64,000 nucleotides of DNA from Streptomyces sp. SAT1 (GTDB lineage: Bacteria > Actinomycetota > Actinomycetes > Streptomycetales > Streptomycetaceae): the NCBI RefSeq assembly GCF_001654495.1, contig NZ_CP015849.1, positions 2,432,501 to 2,496,500 on the forward strand, given 5' to 3'. A model generated the notes under the pieces. It worked only from the letters and a program-made list of their open reading frames with translations. It was not told the DNA's origin and made no database searches. Shown here in pieces: positions 55,702-62,375 of the stretch (position 1 is the stretch's first letter; each line of letters starts with the position of its first letter). A program made the position numbers and the translations under genes.

Positions 55702-56351
55702 CCGAGCAACCGCCCCGGCCCCGCCGCCTGTCCCTCGCCCGTGTCCGGCGTCTGCCGCCCTGGTCCCTGGTCGCGGCCGGCACCGTGGCCGGCGGACTGC
55801 TCGGCGGCGCCTACGGCGTCCTCGCGCCGCCCGTCTACTCGGCCACCAGCTATGTCGTGGCCGTCCCCGACCAGAAGTCCGACCCGGCCGCCGCGCTCGG
55901 TTTCGCGCAGGCGTACGGGCGGGTCGCCACCCAGGTCGCGGTGCTCGGGGACGCCCAGCGGCAGGCGGGCGTGCCGGTGCGGACCCTGCGGCGCGACGTG
56001 CGCGCGGAGACCTCGCCCGACGCGCCGATGATCGCCGTGACCGCCACCGCGGGCCGTCCGGGTCCGGCCGCCGCCATGGCCGACGCCGTCTCCGACGCGC
56101 TCGCCCGGCACGCCGCGGACACCACGGGCAGCACGCACATCTCGCTCGTCCGCTTCGCGCGCGCCGTACGCCCCACCGACCCGTCCTCGGCGTCCCCGGC
56201 GGTGACCGGCCTGGTCGGGGCGAGCGCGGGTGGTCTGCTCGGCGGCCTGGCCCTGCTGGTACGGCCCCGGCGGACCACGCCCGGCGACCCCGCGCACCCC
56301 CCGGCGGTGCCCGGACCGGCCCCCGCCGCCGACGTCCACGGCCGGCTGTGA
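55698..56351 (+). CDS. Wzz/YveK-like chain-length protein
   Basis: A 217-aa protein of the polysaccharide co-polymerase type. A proximal helix (WSLVAAGTVAGGLLGGAYGVL) is followed by YSATSYVVAVPDQKSDPAAA and a helical extracytoplasmic domain. A distal Gly-rich helix (VTGLVGASAGGLLGGLALLV) precedes a Pro-rich cytoplasmic tail. No Tyr kinase domain is attached. It sits between a glycosyltransferase and an acyltransferase gene with ATGA and GTGA overlaps. Confidence 0.82.
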   Translation: MTEQPPRPRRLSLARVRRLPPWSLVAAGTVAGGLLGGAYGVLAPPVYSATSYVVAVPDQKSDPAAALGFAQAYGRVATQVAVLGDAQRQAGVPVRTLRRDVRAETSPDAPMIAVTATAGRPGPAAAMADAVSDALARHAADTTGSTHISLVRFARAVRPTDPSSASPAVTGLVGASAGGLLGGLALLVRPRRTTPGDPAHPPAVPGPAPAADVHGRL

Positions 56352-57505
56352 CCACCGCCCGCCTCGCGCCCCCGCCGCGCGCGGCACACCCCGGCCTCAC
56401 GACGGAACTCGTCACCGACGCGCGCGCCTTCGCCGCCCTCGCCCCGCAGTGGACCCGCCTGGCCGGACACTGCGCGGCCGCCACCCCCTTCCAGAGCCAC
56501 GCCTGGCTGCACTCCTGGTGGCAGTCGTACGGCACCCCGGGGCGGCTGCGGCTCCACCTGGTCCGCGAGGGCGCCGAACTGGTCGCCGCCGCGCCCCTCA
56601 TGCTGCGCCGCGCGCCGGTGCCCGCGCTGGTCCCGCTCGGCGGCGCGATCTCCGACTACGCCGACGTCCTGATCGACGACCGGCGCCCCGGCCCGGCGGC
56701 CGACGCGCTCACCGGGGCGCTGGCCGGGGCCGCCCGCACCGCGCTGATCGACCTCCCCGAGGTCCGGCCCGGCAGCGCCGTCGAACAGGTCTACGACCGC
56801 TGGGACGGCCCCCGGCACCGCGCGCCGGGCTCGCTCTGCCTGGAGCTGCCCGCCCTGCCCCTGGACGGGCTGGTCGCCCGGCTGCCGTCCGCCAGGGCCC
56901 AGCGGGTCCGCGCCCAACTGCGCAGGCTGCGCGCGCTCGGTGTGGAACGGCGTGTCGTACGCCCCGAGGAGGCCGGCGCGGCCGTACGGCGGCTGCTCGC
57001 GCTGCACCGGCTCCAGTGGCAGGGCCGCGGGGTCACCCCGGAGCATCTGCGGACGCGCTTCCACGAGCACCTGGCGCGGGCGGCGGGCCCGATGGCGCGC
57101 GCCGGGGAGGCGGTGGTGACCGAGTTCCGGCTCGACGGCGAGGTGGTGGCCGTGGACCTCACCCTGCGCTCCGGCAGCCTGCTGGGCGGCTATCTGTACG
57201 GTGCCCATCCGCTGCTGCGCGAACGCAAGGCCGATGTGGCGGTGATGCTGCTGGAGGCGTGCGCCGCGCACAGCGGCGACGGCACCCCGGACACGCTGAG
57301 CCTGCTGCGCGGCGACGAACCCTACAAGCACCGCTGGCGCCCCCGCCCGGTCGCCAACGAGCGGCTGCTGCTGGCCCGGCGGCGCACGGCGCCCCTGCTG
57401 TCCGCCGCGCTCTGCGCGGCGGCCGGCCGCGCCCGCGCCAGGGACCTGCGGGAACTGTTCCGGCGCGGGAGGAGCCGCGTGCGCGGTGGCCTAGCGGACA
57501 CGTGA
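56348..57505 (+). CDS. GNAT-fold acyltransferase (CelD/BcsL or FemAB-like)
   Basis: A 385-aa protein with a double GNAT domain. N-terminal FQSHAWLHSWWQSYG is typical of the CelD/BcsL family; ALHRLQWQGRGVTPEHLRTR and VAVDLTLRSGSLLGGYLYG mark the second GNAT lobe; LSLLRGDEPYKHRW is the conserved ending motif. It probably adds an acyl or aminoacyl group to the polymer or lipid intermediate. GTG 56348 overlaps the preceding stop. Its 3' end overlaps the convergent hydrolase gene by 15 bp. Confidence 0.85.
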   Translation: MTTARLAPPPRAAHPGLTTELVTDARAFAALAPQWTRLAGHCAAATPFQSHAWLHSWWQSYGTPGRLRLHLVREGAELVAAAPLMLRRAPVPALVPLGGAISDYADVLIDDRRPGPAADALTGALAGAARTALIDLPEVRPGSAVEQVYDRWDGPRHRAPGSLCLELPALPLDGLVARLPSARAQRVRAQLRRLRALGVERRVVRPEEAGAAVRRLLALHRLQWQGRGVTPEHLRTRFHEHLARAAGPMARAGEAVVTEFRLDGEVVAVDLTLRSGSLLGGYLYGAHPLLRERKADVAVMLLEACAAHSGDGTPDTLSLLRGDEPYKHRWRPRPVANERLLLARRRTAPLLSAALCAAAGRARARDLRELFRRGRSRVRGGLADT

Positions 57506-58957
57506 CCGGCCGTCGGCCACGGGCGCCGCGAGCGGTACGGGGGCCGGTTCCGAGGGCGGCGCCGGGGCCGAAGACGGTGTCGGGGCCGAAGGCGGTGCCT
57601 CGGGCAGGGCCTGAGGTGGTGTCAGGGCCGACGGCTGAGGCGGGGTCGGGGCGGGCGCCGGTCGCAGGGTCGGGGTCGGGGTCGGGGCGGCCTGGGGCAG
57701 GAGCGGGATGGCCGGGGGTGTGGGCGTCGGGGCGATGAGGTCCGTACGGCCGAAGAGGACCGCGCGGTAGACGCGCGAGGAGGCCGGGTTGGCCGCGCAC
57801 TGCCAGACACCGTGCGGGCAGTAGTCGGTCAGGGTGTTGTAGAGCGGCCGGTGCGCGTCGAACCAGGCGAGCATGGACCGCATGTACGCGGCGTTGTCGC
57901 CGTTGCGGAACAGCCCCCACTCCGGGTAGGAGACGGGCTTGCGGTGCGCCTTGGCGAAGTCCACGTGCGCCTGGAGCCCGTACGGCTCGCGCACCTGCTG
58001 GTCGAAGGTCAGGCCGGTCGGCTGGTCGTAGGAGTCCATGCCGACGATGTCGACGACGTCGTCGCCCGGGTAGCACTCGGTCCAGGGCACCGCGTCCCGG
58101 CCGCGGTTCGGCGCGAAGTCGAAGCGGAACCGCTGGCCCGGCACGGAGCGCATCGCGGTGACGATGTGCCGCCAATAGGTCTTCCACGCCTCCGGGTCGG
58201 GGCCGCAACGGTGGGTGTAGGTGGTGCCGTTCATCTCCCAGCCGAGCACGAGCACCGTGTCCGGCGCCCGCAGCGCGACCAGCCGCTGGGCGAGGGCGCG
58301 GAAGTGCGCGTCGAACAGCCCGGCGGCGCCCTGCCGCAGCAGGTAACGCACCTGGCCGTCGGAGAAGTGGTCCTCGTTGCGCTCCAGCAGCGGGACGTTG
58401 AGGACGAGCAGCCGGTCGGGCCGCTGCTGCCGCCACTGCGCCCAGACGTCGAGGAAGCCGGGGGCGCCCTCGATGTCGCGCCAACGGTCGCCGGGCAGAT
58501 AGGTGTGGCCGACGCGCAGTTCGGCGCCGCCCAGCCAGCTGCTGAGCTGTGCCATCCGGGCCACGCCCCGCGCGTCCGACTCCAGGAAGGCCCCGAAGGC
58601 GGGCCGCCGCATGCCGGGCACCTGCGCCGGGAGCGGCACCGGGACCGGGGAGGCGGTGGGAGGAGCGGGCGGAGCGGGAGGAGAAGGCGTGGCGGCGGGC
58701 GGATCCGGTGGGACCAGGGGCGTGCCGGGCGGGAGCAGCACCGGCGAGGAAGGGTCCGCCACCGGTGAGGCGGTGTCCGCCACCGGTGAGCCGGGCGGCG
58801 CCGGGGACGGACTCGTCTGCGGCGCGGGCGGATTCGGCGGCGCCGCCGGTCCCGGGTCCGCCGCCCCTGTCGCGGCCCCGCAGGCCAGGGCGGCCGATAC
58901 GACGGCCGCCGCCGTGACGGCGGCCAGCCTCCGGTTCCCGCGTCGCCGTGCAGCCAT
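57491..58957 (-). CDS. Secreted GH26-like glycoside hydrolase
   Basis: A 488-aa secreted protein. GGAAGGAG precedes ATG 58957, and the signal peptide has an Arg-rich start. A Pro/Ser-rich linker (about 35-115) precedes a TIM-barrel domain with RPAFGAFLESDARGVARM, LVLGWEMNGTTYTHR (acid/base Glu in the GWEMNG motif), DIVGMDSYDQPTG and KPVSYPEWGLF with the nucleophile Glu. The layout resembles GH26 beta-mannanase-type enzymes. Another Pro-rich tail follows. It is convergent with the polymer cluster and may trim the exopolysaccharide. Confidence 0.85.
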   Translation of the reverse strand: MAARRRGNRRLAAVTAAAVVSAALACGAATGAADPGPAAPPNPPAPQTSPSPAPPGSPVADTASPVADPSSPVLLPPGTPLVPPDPPAATPSPPAPPAPPTASPVPVPLPAQVPGMRRPAFGAFLESDARGVARMAQLSSWLGGAELRVGHTYLPGDRWRDIEGAPGFLDVWAQWRQQRPDRLLVLNVPLLERNEDHFSDGQVRYLLRQGAAGLFDAHFRALAQRLVALRAPDTVLVLGWEMNGTTYTHRCGPDPEAWKTYWRHIVTAMRSVPGQRFRFDFAPNRGRDAVPWTECYPGDDVVDIVGMDSYDQPTGLTFDQQVREPYGLQAHVDFAKAHRKPVSYPEWGLFRNGDNAAYMRSMLAWFDAHRPLYNTLTDYCPHGVWQCAANPASSRVYRAVLFGRTDLIAPTPTPPAIPLLPQAAPTPTPTLRPAPAPTPPQPSALTPPQALPEAPPSAPTPSSAPAPPSEPAPVPLAAPVADGRSRVR

Positions 58958-59109
58958 GCCCGCTCCTTCCCTCACGCCGTCACAAAGGACTCTGACGGGT
59001 CGTCAGCGTGTCCTATGAAGTCAGGCACGGGAGGAGCGGCGGCGCCACCGCCGGTACGGCCTTCGGGTGCGCCGCGCCGCCGGCCGGGTGACATCGCCCG
59101 GAAACGGCC

Positions 59110-59151
59110 GCCGCCGCGACCGGCCGCCGGGGCGGCTCGGTCGCGGCGGCC
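59110..59151 (-). terminator. Terminator hairpin of the chpA-like gene
   Basis: A 13-bp stem (GCCGCCGCGACCG / CGGTCGCGGCGGC) with about a 15-base loop, some 22 bp downstream of the minus-strand stop at 59174. Confidence 0.6.
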
Positions 59152-59173
59152 TTGCGTCGGCCCCGCGGGCGGA

Positions 59174-59770
59174 CTACCGGTGGGAACCGGCGGACCGGCC
59201 GCGGCGGTAGAGGACGGTGCCGCCGGCGATCAGCACCGCGCTGACGGCCGAGGCACCGATGAGCGCGCCGGTGTTGCCGCTGCCGGTCTCCGCCATCTGC
59301 GGCGGGGTGTGCTCGACGGGCGGCGGGGTGGTGTGGTGCGTGGCCGGCGGAGTGCTCGGCGGGGTGGCGGGCGGAGTGGCGGGCGGGGTGCTCGGCGGCG
59401 GGGTCGAGCACGGGCCCGGGGAGGGCTCCTCGCCGTACGCGCCGGAGGAGGGCTGCTCCCCGTAGGCGCCCTGGTCGTCGCAGTCGGGGGTGTGCGACGG
59501 CGGCGGGGTGGGCTTCTCGGTGTGGTCCGAGACGTTGGCGCACTTGTTGCCGAACGCGGGGTTGAGCGCGGCCGCCGCGTCGACGGTGTTGCCGCAGGCG
59601 TTCACCGGTACCTCGACCGGCGCCTGGATGGTGTTGCCGGACAGCACGCCGGGCGAACCCGCGCTGACTCCGTCCGCCGTCGAGTCGGCGAAAGCGGCGC
59701 TGCCGTACAGGGACAGCACGCTCGTCGCGGCTGCCGCCGCGAACACTCCCCTGCTCAGGGTCTGTCGCAA
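59174..59770 (-). CDS. chpA: Wall-anchored long chaplin with a single chaplin domain (ChpA-like)
   Basis: A 198-aa protein. The signal peptide ends near AFADST; one chaplin domain has VNACGNTV and NPAFGNKCAN. A Pro/Thr-rich spacer with GAYGE repeats replaces the second chaplin domain of classical long chaplins. A class E-type sorting signal (MAETGSGN), a hydrophobic helix and a basic tail (YRRGRSAGSHR) end it. The start is TTG 59770, with AGGAAGA upstream. It lies next to chpD and the rodlins as chpA does in S. coelicolor, but has one domain only. Confidence 0.88.
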   Translation of the reverse strand: MRQTLSRGVFAAAAATSVLSLYGSAAFADSTADGVSAGSPGVLSGNTIQAPVEVPVNACGNTVDAAAALNPAFGNKCANVSDHTEKPTPPPSHTPDCDDQGAYGEQPSSGAYGEEPSPGPCSTPPPSTPPATPPATPPSTPPATHHTTPPPVEHTPPQMAETGSGNTGALIGASAVSAVLIAGGTVLYRRGRSAGSHR

Positions 59771-59905
59771 TCTAGTGGTCTTCCTGCTCGAAGCCGCCGG
59801 GGCGGCTTGAGGAACGTTCAGATGAGGGAGGGCCGGCCCTGGGTCGCGAGTTCGACGTCCAAGGCCGGCCCTGACACGGCCGGGAAGGCCGGTGTGCCCG
59901 CGCGA

Positions 59906-60133
59906 TCAGCCGTTGACGCAGGTGTTGCCGAACGTGGGGTTCAGCAGCGCGATGATGTCGATGGTGTTGCCGCACACGTTGATCGGGACGTGCACGGGGA
60001 CCTGGATGGTGTTGCCGGAGATGACACCCGGCGAACCGACGGCGGCGCCCTCCGCGCCCGCGTCGGCGAAGGCGGGGGCGGCCATGCCCAGAGCCAGGAT
60101 GGCGCCGGTCACGACAGCGACGCTCTTCTTCAT
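59906..60133 (-). CDS. chpD: Short chaplin (ChpD-like)
   Basis: A 75-aa protein. The signal peptide MKKSVAVVTGAILALGMAAP(AFA) is followed by DAGAEGAAVGSPGVISGN and one chaplin domain with VCGNTIDI and FGNTCVNG. GAAGGGA precedes ATG 60133. No BldN-like -10 with the same quality as the others was found in the upstream 200 bp. It sits between the long chaplin and the rodlin. Confidence 0.92.
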   Translation of the reverse strand: MKKSVAVVTGAILALGMAAPAFADAGAEGAAVGSPGVISGNTIQVPVHVPINVCGNTIDIIALLNPTFGNTCVNG

Positions 60134-60331
60134 GGAAGTTCCCTTCTCGGGGCGATGCGCCCCAATGACGGCGAGAAACCCAGTGAGCACGACCTCGAAA
60201 GTCGCGGCACTGAACGAGGAATAGACGTATTGGAAAACGGCGGAACGTAGATCGCCCGACAATTCACTCGATTGCCCCGCGCACCGTACGCCTCGCCCTC
60301 GGCTGCTCGGGCGAAAGAGTCCTGCGGAAAA

Positions 60332-60372
60332 GCCCAGGGCGACCGCCGGCGCAGCAGCGGACGGCCCTGGGC
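60332..60372 (-). terminator. Terminator hairpin of the rodlin gene
   Basis: GCCCAGGGC at 60332-60340 pairs with GCCCTGGGC at 60364-60372, 15 bp beyond the rodlin stop. Confidence 0.6.
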
Positions 60373-60386
60373 CGGCCGGAGTCGGC

Positions 60387-60779
60387 TCAGCTCTCGCCGT
60401 TGGCCGAGAGGACCGACAGGTCCTCCAGGATGTGCGACAGCGCGCCGTCCCGCTTGGCCTGGGTGGAGTTGTCCGAGCACTGCTGGTTCTGCCGGTCCGA
60501 CAGGATCGGCACGTCCTGGACGTTGACCAGCTGGAGCACGCCGACGTTGGTCTCGTTCAGACCCAGGCACGGCTTGTTGAGCGTGCCCTCGATCAGCGAG
60601 AGCTGGGGGCTCATGTCGCCCCTCGTCGCCGAGTTGCCGAACGACGACGTGGCGCCGACACCGTTGGCGACGGACGGGCCGTTGTCGTTCCCGATGGCAA
60701 GCGCCGCGGGAGCAGCCGCCACCGATCCACCGACGACAGTTGCGGCGGCCGCAGCGGCGACCATTGCCTTCTTGAGCAC
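60387..60779 (-). CDS. rdlA: Rodlin (RdlA-like)
   Basis: A 130-aa secreted structural protein of the aerial rodlet layer. The signal peptide ends near AALAIG. The conserved core includes [50 protein letters not shown] and [23 protein letters not shown] 60779 follows AAAGGA. It organises chaplin fibrils into rodlets. It diverges from its paralogue at 61027. Confidence 0.95.
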   Translation of the reverse strand: MLKKAMVAAAAAATVVGGSVAAAPAALAIGNDNGPSVANGVGATSSFGNSATRGDMSPQLSLIEGTLNKPCLGLNETNVGVLQLVNVQDVPILSDRQNQQCSDNSTQAKRDGALSHILEDLSVLSANGES

Positions 60780-60822
60780 TGCGCGTTCCTTTCCTCGTAG
60801 CGACGCAGGTCCTACTGCCTCC

Positions 60823-60850
60823 TCAACACGAGGGGAGATGTTTGGTTGCG
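60823..60850 (-). promoter_or_regulatory. SigBldN-like promoter of the RdlA-like gene
   Basis: Minus strand CGCAAC (complement of 60845-60850), 16-bp spacer, TGTTGA (complement of 60823-60828). Ten of 12 positions match CGTAAC-N16-CGTTGA. The opposite rodlin has a weaker match (AGAAAC, 16 bp, AGTTGA, at 60955-60982). Confidence 0.5.
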
Positions 60851-61026
60851 GGGGTTCACCCGGTTGGCCCGCATGGCGTTCCCGAACGCCTGAAAATCAC
60901 GGAGTCCGGAAAACACACAAACACTTCGCCGCATCCGCCGTGGGAGTGAACGGGAGAAACCCGTGCGCCTGAGGGGAGTTGACCAGAACGCTCCGGAGAC
61001 GGGGTTTCCTCAGAAAGGACCGGCCA

Positions 61027-61419
61027 GTGATCAAGAAGTTTGTCGCCACCGCCGCCATCGCCGCCTCCGCGATGGGTGCCACCGCCGCCGCGGCCCCGCA
61101 GGCCCTCGCGATCGGCAACGACAGCGGCCCCACCGCCACGAACGGCAACGGCGCGTGGCAGAGCTACGGCAACGCGACGACGTACGGGAACATGAGCCCG
61201 CAGATGGCGCTCATCCAGGGGTCGTTCAACCGGCCGTGCATCGCGGTGGGCGAGCTGCCGGTCGGCGTGCTCCAGGCCGTGAACGTCCAGGACATCCCGA
61301 TCCTGTCGGACCGGCAGAACCAGCAGTGCGCGGAGAACTCCACGCAGGCCAAGCGCGACGGCGCGCTGGCGCACCTGCTGGAGGACGTGTCGATCCTGTC
61401 GGCGAACAGCGAGCGCTGA
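61027..61419 (+). CDS. rdlB: Rodlin (RdlB-like)
   Basis: A 130-aa rodlin, paralogue of the divergent gene. The signal peptide ends near QALAIG; core blocks are [51 protein letters not shown] and [23 protein letters not shown] 61027 follows AAAGGA. Divergent paired rodlins are the classical arrangement. A strong hairpin lies downstream. Confidence 0.95.
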   Translation: MIKKFVATAAIAASAMGATAAAAPQALAIGNDSGPTATNGNGAWQSYGNATTYGNMSPQMALIQGSFNRPCIAVGELPVGVLQAVNVQDIPILSDRQNQQCAENSTQAKRDGALAHLLEDVSILSANSER

Positions 61420-61439
61420 GCGTCCCGGGCCGCCACGAG

Positions 61440-61473
61440 GAGCGGGCCGCCGAGTGTGCTCGGCGGCCCGCTC
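61440..61473. terminator. Strong convergent hairpin terminator
   Basis: A 15-bp perfect stem (GAGCGGGCCGCCGAG / CTCGGCGGCCCGCTC) with loop TGTG, between the rodlin and the convergent permease gene. Confidence 0.85.
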
Positions 61474-61502
61474 CCGTGTGTCCGGACGGCGGGGCTGCCC
61501 GC

Positions 61503-62375
61503 CTACGACACCACGTCCTTGCGGGCGAAGCCGCGGAAGGCGAGGGCGAAGAGCACCAGCGCGTAGGCGACGGAGACCGCCGTGCCCTGGATCATCCCGG
61601 CCCACTCGGGGTGCGGCTGCACGGCGTCGGCCCAGGCGAACTGCCAGTGCGCGGGCAGGAAGTCGCGCCAGTGGCCCAGCGCCGTGACGGCGTCCAGGAC
61701 GTTGCCCACGATGGTCAGCCCGACCGCGCCGCCGACCGCGCCCAGCGGCGCGTCGGTCCGCGTGGACAGCCAGAACGCGAGCCCGGCGGTGACCAGCTGG
61801 GAGACGAAGACGTACGCCACGACCACCACGAGGCGCTGGGCGGCGGTGCCCGCGCCGAGCGCGCCGCCGGTGGGGATCTGGAGCGGGCCCCAGCCGTAGG
61901 CGGCGGTGCCGACGGCGAGCGCGACCACGGGCAGCAGCACCATGGCGGCCAGGCTCAGGCCGAGCCCGACGACGAGCTTGGACCACAGCAGCCGGGCCCT
62001 GGGCACGGGCGCGGCCAGCAGATAGCGCAGCGAGGACCAGCTCGCCTCCGAGGCGACGGTGTCCCCGCAGAACAGCGCCACCGGGATCACCAGCAGGAAG
62101 CCGGCCGAGACGAACAGGTTGACCGCGGCGAAGTTGGCGCCCGACGCGGTGGCCGTGTCCATCAGGGTCACCTGGTTGTTGCGGCCGCCCGGGTCGCCGC
62201 CGATCGCGAAGGCCACGGCGAGCACGAACGGCAGGGCGGCCAGGATGCCGCCCATGATCAGGGTGCGGCGCCGCTTCAGCTGCCGGGCCAGCTCCACGCG
62301 CAGCGGCAGGGTGCGTCCGGCGCGGTAGCCGGAGGCGGTCGCCCCGGCCGCCGCTCCCTCGGTGAGCGTGCTCAT
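61503..62375 (-). CDS. ABC-2-type transporter permease
   Basis: A 290-aa membrane protein with six helices in the ABC-2 permease pattern. It begins with a basic cytoplasmic stretch (RVELARQLKRRRTLIMGGIL), has LRYLLAAPVPRARLLWSKLVVGLG as the coupling segment, and ends in a helix and RGFARKDVV. ATG 62375 overlaps the stop of the ATPase gene (ATGA). It is the exporter partner of the hydrolase-ATPase fusion. Confidence 0.9.
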   Translation of the reverse strand: MSTLTEGAAAGATASGYRAGRTLPLRVELARQLKRRRTLIMGGILAALPFVLAVAFAIGGDPGGRNNQVTLMDTATASGANFAAVNLFVSAGFLLVIPVALFCGDTVASEASWSSLRYLLAAPVPRARLLWSKLVVGLGLSLAAMVLLPVVALAVGTAAYGWGPLQIPTGGALGAGTAAQRLVVVVAYVFVSQLVTAGLAFWLSTRTDAPLGAVGGAVGLTIVGNVLDAVTALGHWRDFLPAHWQFAWADAVQPHPEWAGMIQGTAVSVAYALVLFALAFRGFARKDVVS

